Positions 55,996 through 64,000 of a stretch of 64,000 bases of DNA are shown piece by piece. A program made the position numbers and the translations under genes. Under the pieces are notes generated by a model. It worked only from the letters and a program-made list of their open reading frames with translations, was not told the origin of the DNA and made no database searches. The DNA is from Leifsonia aquatica H1aii (GTDB lineage: Bacteria > Actinomycetota > Actinomycetes > Actinomycetales > Microbacteriaceae): NCBI RefSeq assembly GCF_000633535.1, contig NZ_AYMR01000007.1, positions 186,001-250,000 of the forward strand. The letters are read 5' to 3'. The stretch's first letter is position 1. Each line of letters begins with the position of its first letter.

Positions 55996-57684
55996 GTGGG
56001 TCACATCGACGTCTCCGGCGTCTCATACACACTCGCCGATGGGCGACCGCTGCTCGACGACGTCGCGTTCCGCGTCGGCGACGGCACCGTCTCCGCGCTG
56101 ATCGGCGCGAACGGCGCAGGCAAGTCCACCCTGCTGCGCATCATCCGCGGCGAGCTGCGGCCGGAGTCGGGCGGGGTCGTCATCGACGGGGGTCTGGGCG
56201 TCATGGACCAGTTCGTCGGCCATGTGCGCGACGACCGCACGGTGCGCGACCTGCTGGTCGGCGTCGCCCCCGCGGCCGTGCGGCGGGCCGCGGAGGAGCT
56301 CGCGGCGGCCGAGGAGGCCATCATCGAGCGCGACGAGACGGACACCCAGCTGCGCTACGCGACCGCGCTCGCCGAGTACGCCGACGTCGGCGGCTACGAC
56401 CAGGAGGTCGTCTGGGACAACTGCACGGTCACGGCGCTCGGCGTCCCGTTCGAGCGTGCCCAGTACCGTTCCGTGCGCACCCTCTCCGGCGGCGAGCAGA
56501 AGCGGCTCGTGCTGGAGGCGCTGCTGCGCGGGCCCGAGCAGGTGCTGCTGCTCGACGAGCCGGACAACTACCTCGACGTGCCGGCGAAGCGCTGGCTGGA
56601 GGAGCAGCTGCGCGCGACGTCGAAGACGGTCCTGCTCGTCTCGCACGACCGAGAGCTGCTCGCCAACGCGGCCGACCGCATCGTCACCCTCGAACTCGGC
56701 GCGGCAGGCAACAGCACCTGGACGCACGGCGGCGGCTTCGGCGGGTATCACCGGGCGCGCGAGGAGCGCATGGCGCGCCTGGAGGAGCTCCGCCGCCGCT
56801 GGGATGAGGAGCACGTCAAGCTGAAGGCCCTCGTGCTGCGCTTCAAGGAGAAGGCGAAGTACAACTCCGATCTGGCCAACGCGTACCAGGCGGCCCAGAC
56901 GCGCCTGGCGAGGTTCGAGGCCGCCGGCCCGCCCGAGGCACGCCCCCGGGAGCAGAACGTGCGGATGCGTCTGACGGGTGCGCGGACCGGCCGACGGGTC
57001 GCCGAACTGCACCGTCTGGAGCTGACCGGGCTGATGAAGCCGTTCGACGGCGAGATCTGGTTCGGCGAACGCGTCGCCGTGCTCGGCTCCAACGGCTCCG
57101 GCAAGTCGCACTTCCTGCGTCTGCTGGCCGCGGGCGGGACCGATCCCGACCCCGGGGCGGGGCACCTCGCCGCGGCCGAGCACGCGGGTGCACCGGTGCC
57201 GCACACCGGCGTGGCGAAGCTCGGCGCGCGTGTGGCGCCGGGGCTCTTCGCCCAGGCCCACGAGCATCCGGAATTGGTCGGGCGCAGCCTGTTGGACATC
57301 CTGCACCGCGGCGACGATCGCCGCGACGGGATGCCGCGGGAGGCCGCGAGCCGCGTGCTCGACCGGTACGGGCTCGCCGGATCGGCGGAGCAGGCGTTCG
57401 AGTCGCTCTCGGGCGGCCAGCAGGCACGCCTGCAGATCCTGCTGCTCGAGCTCTCCGGCGCGACGCTGCTGCTGCTCGACGAGCCGACCGACAACCTGGA
57501 CCTGGTGTCCGCGGAGGCGCTCGAGGAGGGCCTGGCCGGCTACGAGGGCACCGTGATCGCCGTCACGCACGACCGCTGGTTCGCCCGCGGCTTCGACCGC
57601 TTCCTGGTGTTCGGCGCCGACGGCGAGGTCTACGAGGCCGACGAGCCGGTCTGGGACGAGAAGCGGGTGACGCGGGCGCGCTAG
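55996..57684 (+). CDS. ABC-F family ATPase
   Basis: 562 residues from GTG 55996, with AGGAG eight bases upstream. Two ABC cassettes without membrane helices: Walker A GANGAGKST and signature LSGGEQKR, then Walker A-like GSNGSGKSH and signature LSGGQQAR; Walker B LLLLDEPDNYLD and LLLLDEPTDNLD. The linker (~255-330) is rich in Arg/Glu/Lys. ABC-F proteins act on the ribosome, as translation factors or antibiotic-protection proteins. The second P-loop ends in His rather than Thr/Ser. Specific role unknown. Its stop overlaps the convergent malY gene by four bases. Confidence 0.9.
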   Translation: MGHIDVSGVSYTLADGRPLLDDVAFRVGDGTVSALIGANGAGKSTLLRIIRGELRPESGGVVIDGGLGVMDQFVGHVRDDRTVRDLLVGVAPAAVRRAAEELAAAEEAIIERDETDTQLRYATALAEYADVGGYDQEVVWDNCTVTALGVPFERAQYRSVRTLSGGEQKRLVLEALLRGPEQVLLLDEPDNYLDVPAKRWLEEQLRATSKTVLLVSHDRELLANAADRIVTLELGAAGNSTWTHGGGFGGYHRAREERMARLEELRRRWDEEHVKLKALVLRFKEKAKYNSDLANAYQAAQTRLARFEAAGPPEARPREQNVRMRLTGARTGRRVAELHRLELTGLMKPFDGEIWFGERVAVLGSNGSGKSHFLRLLAAGGTDPDPGAGHLAAAEHAGAPVPHTGVAKLGARVAPGLFAQAHEHPELVGRSLLDILHRGDDRRDGMPREAASRVLDRYGLAGSAEQAFESLSGGQQARLQILLLELSGATLLLLDEPTDNLDLVSAEALEEGLAGYEGTVIAVTHDRWFARGFDRFLVFGADGEVYEADEPVWDEKRVTRAR

Positions 57685-58832
57685 TCGGCCGCGCGCAGCC
57701 GGCCCATGCGGGTCACCGCCTCCGTGAGCACCGCGGGCGAGCAGGCCAGGTTGATCCGCACATGGCCGGCGCCCTCGCGGCCGAAGGCGGGGCCGTTGCC
57801 GAGAGCGACCTTCCCCTCGGTGAGGATGTGCTGCGCCGGATCGTCCCCCCAGCCGAGCGGGCGGAGGTCCACCCAGGCGAGGTAGCTGGCGTGCGGCGCG
57901 CGGTATCCGGCCTCCGGCACGTGCTCGGCCAGCAGATCTGCGAGGAGGCGCCGGTTCGCCTCGATCGCCTCCAGCGCCCCGGCGAGCCAGGGGCCGCCGT
58001 CGCGGTAGGCGACCTCGGTGGCGATCCGGCCGAACAGGCTGGTGCGCTCCTCGATCTCCACCGGGAGGCCGTGCACGACCTCCGCCATCGCTTTGCCGGC
58101 GGCGACGAAGAAGGCGCACTTGAGGCCGGCCAGGTTCCAGGCCTTGCTGGCGGCGTGCGCGGCGATGCCGACTCGGCGGGCGTCGTCCGAGACGCTGAGG
58201 AAGGGTGTGAAGGCGGCGTCCCGGTGGGTGAGGGACGCATGCACCTCGTCGGCGACGACATGCGCGTCGTAGCGGGCGGCGAGCTCGGCGACCGCCTCCA
58301 GCTGCGTGCGCGGATGCACCAGCCCGAGCGGGTTGTGCGGGTTGCACAGCAGCAGCGCCCGCGCGCCGGCGGCGAACGCGCGCTCGATCCCGGGCAGGTC
58401 GAGCGACCACGCCGCCCCGTCGTCGATCAGTGGCACCTCCTCCACGACGCCGCCGGCCTCGGGGATGTAGGAGAAGAACGGCGGGTACACCGGGGGCGTG
58501 ATGACCACCGGGTCTCCGGGGCCGATCAGCCGGCGCAGCGCCTCGACCACCACGACGCCGATGTCGGTGGAGGTCCGCACCCGCGCCGGGTCCACCTCCC
58601 AGCCCCAGGAGTCGCGGGCATGCGCGGCGAACGCGGTCTCCATCCCGCGCTCCGGTCCCACGTAGCCGGTGTCGGAGCGGTCGACCGCCGCGTGCAGCGC
58701 GGCGGCGATCGGCTCGGCCAGCGGGTAGTCCATCTCGGCCACGAACAGCGGCAGCACGTCCGACGGGTAGGCGCGCCACTTCTCGCTGGTGCGCCGGCGG
58801 AGTCGGTCCAGGGGCTCGGCGTCGACACTCAT
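57681..58832 (-). CDS. MalY/PatB-family aminotransferase (cystathionine beta-lyase type)
   Basis: 383 residues from ATG 58832; the longer frame upstream is antisense to guaB3. Fold type I PLP enzyme with the Schiff-base Lys in AAHAASKAWNLAGLKCAF, NPHNPLGLVH and DEVHASLTH. Start PLFVAEMDYPLAEPIAAAL is diagnostic for MalY/PatB. Members cleave C-S bonds of cystathionine or cysteine conjugates, or act as regulators. A GGAGGG lies very close to the ATG. Confidence 0.9.
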   Translation of the reverse strand: MSVDAEPLDRLRRRTSEKWRAYPSDVLPLFVAEMDYPLAEPIAAALHAAVDRSDTGYVGPERGMETAFAAHARDSWGWEVDPARVRTSTDIGVVVVEALRRLIGPGDPVVITPPVYPPFFSYIPEAGGVVEEVPLIDDGAAWSLDLPGIERAFAAGARALLLCNPHNPLGLVHPRTQLEAVAELAARYDAHVVADEVHASLTHRDAAFTPFLSVSDDARRVGIAAHAASKAWNLAGLKCAFFVAAGKAMAEVVHGLPVEIEERTSLFGRIATEVAYRDGGPWLAGALEAIEANRRLLADLLAEHVPEAGYRAPHASYLAWVDLRPLGWGDDPAQHILTEGKVALGNGPAFGREGAGHVRINLACSPAVLTEAVTRMGRLRAAD

Positions 58833-58892
58833 CCCTCCACTCTGCCAGGCCCGCCCGAGAGACGACAGGTGGGGCGGCCGAGGGGTGGGCCA

Positions 58893-58898
58893 TAGACT
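58893..58898 (+). promoter_or_regulatory. -10 box (TAGACT) of guaB3
   Basis: Ends six bases before GTG 58905 and supports that start over ATG 58911. Confidence 0.55.
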
Positions 58899-58904
58899 GG
58901 ACGG

Positions 58905-60029
58905 GTGAGCATGGAGATTGAGATCGGACGCGCCAAGCGCGCCCGCCGCGTGTACGCCTTCGACGACATCGCGGTGGTGCCCAGCCGGCGCACCCGCGAC
59001 CCGGAGGACGTCTCGGTGTCCTGGGGCATCGACGCGTACCAGTTCTCCATCCCGTTCCTCGCCGCCCCGATGGACTCCGTCGTCTCGCCCACCACGGCGA
59101 TCATGATGGGCCAGCTCGGCGGCCTCGGCGTCCTCGACCTCGAGGGCCTCTGGACGCGCTACGAGGACCCGGAGCCGCTGCTCGCCGAGATCCGCGAGCT
59201 CCCGGCGGCGAAGGCCACGGCGCGGATGCAGGAGATCTACTCGGAGCCGATCAAGCCGGAGCTGGTCACCCGGCGTCTCGCCGAGATCCGGGAGGCCGGG
59301 GTCACCGTCGCCGGGGCACTGTCGCCGCAGCGCACCCAGGACCTCTACGAGACCGTCGTCGCAGCCGGTGTCGACCTCTTCGTCATCCGCGGCACGACCG
59401 TCTCGGCCGAGCACGTCTCGAAGAACGTGGAACCGCTCAACCTCAAGAAGTTCATCTACGAGCTCGATGTGCCCGTCATCGTCGGCGGCGCCGCCACCTA
59501 CACCGCGGCCCTGCACCTGATGCGCACCGGCGCGGCGGGCGTGCTCGTCGGCTTCGGCGGCGGCGCCGCCTCCACCACCCGCTCGACCCTCGGCATCCAC
59601 GCGCCGATGGCGACCGCCGTCGCCGATGTCGCCGGCGCGCGCCGCGACTACATGGACGAGTCGGGCGGCCGGTACGTCCACGTGATCGCGGACGGCGGCC
59701 TCGGCAGCTCGGGCGACATCGTCAAGGCGATCGCCTGCGGCGCCGACGCGGTCATGCTCGGCTCCACGCTCGCCCGCGCGACGGACGCCCCCGGCGGCGG
59801 CTGGCACTGGGGTGCGGAGGCGCACCACCCGCACCTCCCGCGCGGCAACCGCGTCCAGGTCGGCCAGGTGGCCCCGCTGGAGGAGATCCTGTACGGTCCG
59901 GCACCCGTGGCCGAGGGGACTGCGAATCTGGTGGGAGCCTTGCGCCGCAGCATGGCGACGACGGGATACTCGGACCTGAAGGAGTTCCAGCGCGTCGAGG
60001 TGGTCGTCGCACCGTACCAAGCGCACTAG
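58905..60029 (+). CDS. guaB3: GuaB3-family IMP dehydrogenase-related protein, catalytic Cys replaced
   Basis: 374 residues, a TIM barrel without CBS domains. EIEIGRAKRARRVYAFDDIA and FSIPFLAAPMDSVVSPTTAI are family motifs. In GuaB the catalytic loop is GPGSICTTR; here it is GGGAASTTR, with Ser223 where Cys is required. The C-terminal nucleotide-binding segment VIADGGLGSSGDIVKAIACG is retained. It may lack dehydrogenase activity and serve a regulatory or different purine role (inference). glpD follows after 38 bases. Confidence 0.9.
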   Translation: MSMEIEIGRAKRARRVYAFDDIAVVPSRRTRDPEDVSVSWGIDAYQFSIPFLAAPMDSVVSPTTAIMMGQLGGLGVLDLEGLWTRYEDPEPLLAEIRELPAAKATARMQEIYSEPIKPELVTRRLAEIREAGVTVAGALSPQRTQDLYETVVAAGVDLFVIRGTTVSAEHVSKNVEPLNLKKFIYELDVPVIVGGAATYTAALHLMRTGAAGVLVGFGGGAASTTRSTLGIHAPMATAVADVAGARRDYMDESGGRYVHVIADGGLGSSGDIVKAIACGADAVMLGSTLARATDAPGGGWHWGAEAHHPHLPRGNRVQVGQVAPLEEILYGPAPVAEGTANLVGALRRSMATTGYSDLKEFQRVEVVVAPYQAH

Positions 60030-60067
60030 ACCCGCGGCCGAAGGCGGCCGAGGAGAGGGAGGCAACG

Positions 60068-61912
60068 ATGGTTGAATCACGATCCACGTCCGACCCCGCC
60101 GTGACGTACCCGTCACGGCTCGGACCGGCCGAGCGCGCCGCGGCGATCGCGGCATTGAAGGAGAACGAGCTCGACATCCTCGTGGTCGGCGGCGGCATCG
60201 TCGGCACCGGGAGCGCGGTCGACGCGGTCACCCGCGGACTCTCCGTCGGACTCGTCGAGGCGCGGGACTTCGCGGCCGGCACCTCCAGCCGCTCCTCGAA
60301 GCTGGTGCACGGCGGCATCCGCTATCTCGAGCAGCTCGACTTCCGGCTGGTGCGGGAGGCGCTCATCGAGCGCGGCCTGCTGCTGCAGCGCGTCGCCCCG
60401 CACCTGGTCAAGCCGGTGCGATTCCTCTACCCGTTGCACAAGCGCGTGTTCGAGCGCCTCTACATCGGCGCCGGCATGATGCTGTACGACATCTTCTCGT
60501 ACACGGGCCTGCGTCCCCCGGGCGTTCCGCACCACCGCCACCTCAGCCGGCGGCAGGTGCTGAAGGCGATCCCGAGCATCGCGCCGGACGCGCTGGTCGG
60601 CGGCATCACCTACTACGACGCCCAGGTGGACGACGCCCGGTACGTCGCCAACCTCGCCCGCACGGCGGCGCACTACGGGGCCCACGTGGCGCCGCGGGTC
60701 CGCGTCGAGGGCTTCCTCAAGGTCGGCGAGCGGGTGGTCGGCGTGCAGGCGCGCGACCTCGAGACCGACGAGCGGTTCGAGATCCACGCCAAGCAGGTGG
60801 TCAACGCCACCGGCGTCTGGACCGACGACACCCAGTCGATGGTGGGGGAGCGCGGCCAGTTCAAGGTCCGTGCCTCCAAGGGCATCCACCTCGTCGTGCC
60901 GCGCGACCGCTTCCAGTCGAAGATGGGCCTGCTGCTGCGCACGGAGAAGAGCGTGCTCTTCGTCATCCCGTGGGGCCGGCACTGGCTGATCGGCACGACG
61001 GACACCGACTGGCACCTCGACAAGGCGCACCCGGCGGCGACGGCCGCCGACATCGACTACCTGCTCGCGCACGTCAACGAGGTGCTCAACGTCCCGCTCA
61101 CCCGCGAGGACGTCGAGGGCGTCTACGCCGGACTCCGGCCGCTGCTCGCCGGAGAGTCGGAGCAGACGTCGAAGCTGTCGCGCGAGCACCTCGTCGCCCA
61201 CTCGGTCCCGGGGCTCGTCGTCATCGCCGGCGGCAAGTGGACGACCTACCGCATCATGGCGAAGGACGCGATCGACGCCGCGGTGGACGCCCTCGACGGC
61301 AAGATCCCCGAGAGCACGACCGACGAGATCGCGCTCGTGGGTGCGGAGGGATACCAGGCCGCGTGGAACCGCCGCGGGCGGATCGCGGCCGAGAACGGGC
61401 TGCACATCGCGCGGGTCGAGCACCTGCTCAACCGTTACGGCACGATGTCCGAGGACATCCTGGACCTCATCCGGGGCGACCGGTCGCTGGCCGAGCCGCT
61501 TCCCGGGGCGGACGATTACATCGGAGCCGAGGTCGTCTACGCGGCGACCCACGAAGGCGCCCTGCACCTGGAGGACGTGCTCGCCCGGCGCACCCGCATC
61601 TCGATCGAGGCGTGGGACCGCGGGGTCTCGGCGGCGCCGGTCGCGGCCTCACTGCTGGCGGGTGTCCTCGGCTGGGACGCGGCGCGCGAGGAGCGCGAGG
61701 TGCAGACCTACCTCAAGCGCGTCATCGCCGAACGGGAGAGCCAGCTGCAGCCGGACGACCAGTCGGCCGACCGGGTGCGACTGGAGGCGCCGGACATCGT
61801 GGACGTCGACATGGCCGCGGCGGCGGCCAACGCCGCGGCACCGAGCACGAAGTCGGCACCGCGCACGCGTGCTCCGAAGGCGACGGCGAAGCCGACGCCG
61901 ACGGACGGCTGA
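60068..61912 (+). CDS. glpD: glycerol-3-phosphate dehydrogenase (aerobic, FAD)
   Basis: 614 residues. It oxidises glycerol-3-phosphate to dihydroxyacetone phosphate at the membrane, passing electrons to quinone. FAD-binding DILVVGGGIVGTGSAVDAVT and GTSSRSSKLVHGGIRYLEQL are canonical. The C-terminal DAO_C domain reaches about residue 560; the last ~35 residues are Ala/Thr/Pro/Lys-rich and not conserved. No glpK or glpF is adjacent. Confidence 0.94.
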   Translation: MVESRSTSDPAVTYPSRLGPAERAAAIAALKENELDILVVGGGIVGTGSAVDAVTRGLSVGLVEARDFAAGTSSRSSKLVHGGIRYLEQLDFRLVREALIERGLLLQRVAPHLVKPVRFLYPLHKRVFERLYIGAGMMLYDIFSYTGLRPPGVPHHRHLSRRQVLKAIPSIAPDALVGGITYYDAQVDDARYVANLARTAAHYGAHVAPRVRVEGFLKVGERVVGVQARDLETDERFEIHAKQVVNATGVWTDDTQSMVGERGQFKVRASKGIHLVVPRDRFQSKMGLLLRTEKSVLFVIPWGRHWLIGTTDTDWHLDKAHPAATAADIDYLLAHVNEVLNVPLTREDVEGVYAGLRPLLAGESEQTSKLSREHLVAHSVPGLVVIAGGKWTTYRIMAKDAIDAAVDALDGKIPESTTDEIALVGAEGYQAAWNRRGRIAAENGLHIARVEHLLNRYGTMSEDILDLIRGDRSLAEPLPGADDYIGAEVVYAATHEGALHLEDVLARRTRISIEAWDRGVSAAPVAASLLAGVLGWDAAREEREVQTYLKRVIAERESQLQPDDQSADRVRLEAPDIVDVDMAAAAANAAAPSTKSAPRTRAPKATAKPTPTDG

Positions 61913-62096
61913 CGCGCGCGACCGGCCCGTCGAGGGCTGCTCCCGCCGGAACCGGATGCCGGTGACGACGGGAGCGGCATCCTCTCCGACCGCCGGCGCG
62001 CCGACGCCGGCGGTGCGATGTCCCGCCGGTCCGTCGTCGTCCTGGTGCGCCCGTTCGCTCTCCGCGACAACGGGGAACCGCCGCGGCGGCCTCCGG

Positions 62097-62102
62097 TAGG
62101 CT
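62097..62102 (+). promoter_or_regulatory. -10 box (TAGGCT) of the khtT-khtU-like operon
   Basis: Implied start near 62109, giving a 28-base leader with GGAGACGG before ATG 62137. Confidence 0.45.
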
Positions 62103-62136
62103 GGAGGCATCGCCTCAGACGGATCGGAGACGGACC

Positions 62137-62667
62137 ATGGTTGACGTTCGACGGGTCAAGCTACCCGGGGTCGGGGTGCTCCACACCTTCGTGACCGACG
62201 ACGGGGGCAAGGTCGGCGTCATCGCCCACCGCTCGGGGCACAGCGACCTCATCACGTTCTCGGACGACGAGGACGGCGCGGACGTGACCAAAGTGTCGCT
62301 GCGTCTGAACGAGGACGAAGCGCACACCCTCGCGGAGCTCCTCGGCGGCACCCAGATCACCGAGTCGCTCACCGCGCTCGACCAGATCCCCGGGCTCAGC
62401 ATCGACTGGTTCACCGTCGACTACGAGGACCACATCGCCGGCCAGCAGCTCGGCGCGCCCGGCGACCGCGGCTTCGTCGGCCTCACGGTCGTCGCCGTGG
62501 TGCGCGGGGACTCCGCCAACCCGGCTCCCGCTCCCGACTTCAAGGTCTTCCCGGGCGACACCCTCGTCGTCGCCGGGACGCCGGAGAAGGTGGCGAAGGC
62601 GTTCGCGTTCTTCCGAACCGGTGAGATGCCCGTCCGTGTGACCGCCGACGCTCCGCCGGGAGGCTGA
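62137..62667 (+). CDS. TrkA-C domain regulatory subunit of cation:proton antiporter (KhtT-like)
   Basis: 176 residues. An N-terminal ~100-residue domain (VKLPGVGVLHTFVTDDGGKV) is followed by a RCK_C/TrkA-C domain (FVGLTVVAVVRGDS, DFKVFPGDTLVVAGTPEKV). In Bacillus KhtT binds c-di-AMP and gates the K+/H+ antiporter KhtU; the pair arrangement here is the same. Cytoplasmic. Four bases separate it from the transporter gene. Confidence 0.88.
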   Translation: MVDVRRVKLPGVGVLHTFVTDDGGKVGVIAHRSGHSDLITFSDDEDGADVTKVSLRLNEDEAHTLAELLGGTQITESLTALDQIPGLSIDWFTVDYEDHIAGQQLGAPGDRGFVGLTVVAVVRGDSANPAPAPDFKVFPGDTLVVAGTPEKVAKAFAFFRTGEMPVRVTADAPPGG

Positions 62668-62671
62668 ACCG

Positions 62672-64000
62672 ATGCATCTCGGCGAAGACCTCATCGTTCT
62701 CGGCCTCCTCCTGCTCGTCGCGTACGTGCTCGGTCGCCTCGGCAAGCTGGTGGGTCTCCCCGCGATTCCCATCTACATGATCGTCGGGCTGCTCGCCAGC
62801 CCGCACACCGGATGGTTCCCGCTCGATTTCGAGAGCCACTACATCGAACTGATCGCCGTCTTCGGCCTGATCCTGCTGCTGTTCAACCTCGGACTGGAGT
62901 TCGACCAGGACGAGTTCTTCGGCAACTTCGGCAAGCTGATCATCTCCGGCGGCTCGTACATCCTGATCAACATGGGTGTCGGGCTCGCCTTCGGCTTCTG
63001 GGTCGGCTGGGGCACGCGCGAAGCGCTCATCATCGCGGGCATGACGGCCACATCGTCCTCGGCGATCGTCACCAAACTGCTCATCGAGCTGCGGCGGCTC
63101 CCGAACCGCGAGACGCCGATGATCCTCGGCGTGACCGTCGTGGAGGACATCTTCCTCGCCATCTACCTGGCGATCATCTCCGTCGTCCTGAGCGGTGAGA
63201 CCGAGCTGTGGCCGGTGGTCGGCAAGCTCGCGATCGCCTTCACCTTCCTGGTGGTGATGTTCACGCTCGCGCGGTGGGGAGGCAAGTTCGTCTCCCGGTT
63301 GTTCCGCACCAAGGACGACGAGCTCTTCACCATCCTGTTCTTCGGGCTCGCGGTGCTCTTCGCCGGTGTTGGCGAGATCCTCGGCGTCACCGACGCGATC
63401 GGCGCGTTCCTGATCGGTCTGGTGCTCGGCGCCACGAAGTTCCGCAACAAGATCGAGCACATCGCCATCCCGCTGCGGGACGTCTTCGCCGCCTTCTTCT
63501 TCCTGAACTTCGGTCTCGAGCTCGACCCCGCGAAGTTCCCCTCCGTCCTCGGGCCGGTGCTGATCGCGGTCGCGATGACGATCGTGCTCAACGTGCTCGC
63601 CGGGCAGTTCGTGGCACGCATCAACGGCATGGGCGCGCAGGCAGGCATCAACACCACCGTCATCCTGCAGAACCGCGGAGAGTTCGCGCTCATCCTCGCC
63701 ACCCTGTCGCTGAGCGCGGGGCTGGACGAGCGCATCCAGCCGTTCGCCGGCCTCTACGTGCTCATCATGGCCGTGCTCGGCCCCATCCTCGCAGCGAACT
63801 CCGAGCGGATCGGTGCGATGATCCTACGGACCGGCAAGCCGAAGCGACGCGGTCGGAAGAAGAAGCGCGATCCCATGCTCGACGAGGAGATCGCGCTCGT
63901 CGAGGCGGCCACCGCCGATCTCGACTCCGATGCGCGCCGCGACGACTCCAGCGCGGACCACACGCGCGCAGCGGTCGACCGGATCGTCGAGCAGGCCATG
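62672..64000 (+). CDS. CPA2 cation:proton antiporter (KhtU-like), 3' end beyond window
   Basis: 443 codons are present without a stop. ATG 62672 follows GGGAGGCTGAACC. About twelve helices: LIVLGLLLLVAYVLGRLGKL at the start, the ion-binding-region block TATSSSAIVTKLLIELRRLP, GVTDAIGAFLIGLVLGATKF and FFFLNFGLELDP. After ~400 residues the chain becomes cytosolic, with KPKRRGRKKKR then acidic stretches. Together with the TrkA-C subunit it should export K+ or Na+ in exchange for protons, perhaps under c-di-AMP control (family knowledge). Confidence 0.9.
   Translation, partial: MHLGEDLIVLGLLLLVAYVLGRLGKLVGLPAIPIYMIVGLLASPHTGWFPLDFESHYIELIAVFGLILLLFNLGLEFDQDEFFGNFGKLIISGGSYILINMGVGLAFGFWVGWGTREALIIAGMTATSSSAIVTKLLIELRRLPNRETPMILGVTVVEDIFLAIYLAIISVVLSGETELWPVVGKLAIAFTFLVVMFTLARWGGKFVSRLFRTKDDELFTILFFGLAVLFAGVGEILGVTDAIGAFLIGLVLGATKFRNKIEHIAIPLRDVFAAFFFLNFGLELDPAKFPSVLGPVLIAVAMTIVLNVLAGQFVARINGMGAQAGINTTVILQNRGEFALILATLSLSAGLDERIQPFAGLYVLIMAVLGPILAANSERIGAMILRTGKPKRRGRKKKRDPMLDEEIALVEAATADLDSDARRDDSSADHTRAAVDRIVEQAM

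Noticed and set aside
62540-63460. Leftward Glu/Asp-rich ORF at the end of the window
   Set aside because: It is antisense to the KhtU-like antiporter, whose rightward frame is open to the window end and encodes clear membrane helices.

Overview
The window is a high-GC segment of an actinobacterial chromosome. The ribosomal gene order, the extended Ala/Lys-rich tails on several ribosomal proteins, the absence of rpsN and rpsD from their usual operons, the GuaB/GuaB3 pair and the TAG-type -10 boxes 6-8 bases before start codons all fit Microbacteriaceae (Leifsonia-like). That assignment is an inference from gene content. No rRNA, tRNA, CRISPR array, insertion sequence or prophage was seen. Almost everything reads as vertically inherited core chromosome, with a few accessory cassettes between core blocks.

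Layout. 1-2081: end of a PilO-like pilus gene and two uncharacterised membrane proteins. 2137-6827: str operon (rpsL, rpsG, fusA, tuf) with promoter, internal hairpins and terminator. 6828-8638: a possible 24-codon ORF, a DUF559/AbiEi-like protein, and the leader of the next operon. 8639-21147: a nearly continuous S10-spc block (rpsJ to map), translationally coupled over long stretches and including secY and adk. 21188-24484: infA-rpmJ-rpsM-rpsK-rpoA-rplQ. 24490-28531: a double-GNAT acetyltransferase, an acyltransferase-3/SGNH membrane protein and truA. 28425-31856: a leftward three-gene nonulosonic acid cassette (putative glycosyltransferase, NeuB, NeuA fused to a HAD phosphatase). 31963-33831: a two-component system. 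33914-36468: rplM-rpsI-glmM. 36532-37233: two paralogous XRE regulators. 37323-44403: coaA divergent from glmS-acpS-alr-tsaE-tsaB-rimI-tsaD, which serves cell-wall precursor synthesis and t6A tRNA modification. 44521-48847: a Pro/Gln-repeat membrane protein, a THUMP-like methyltransferase divergent from a CIRCE-controlled orphan groES, rarD and a double Lrp/AsnC regulator. 48833-54268: an Lrp-linked catabolic/transport operon (aldehyde dehydrogenase, glutaminase-type hydrolase, DUF3830, amino-acid ABC importer). 54380-64000: guaB, an ABC-F protein, a MalY-type lyase, guaB3, glpD and a KhtT/KhtU-like cation:proton antiporter whose second gene runs off the end.

The strongest candidates for new biology are these. 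(1) The compact nonulosonate cassette lacks an epimerase and carries a shortened NeuB; it best fits a Kdn-type cell-wall polymer. (2) The Lrp-ALDH-hydrolase-DUF3830-ABC operon is preceded by three GTGGCYG repeats spaced at exactly 31 bp. (3) The GuaB3 protein has serine in place of the catalytic cysteine. (4) There is a consistent leaderless-promoter signature across the window, including a tightly overlapping coaA/glmS promoter pair. (5) A near-identical promoter plus initially transcribed sequence is shared by two ribosomal operons.
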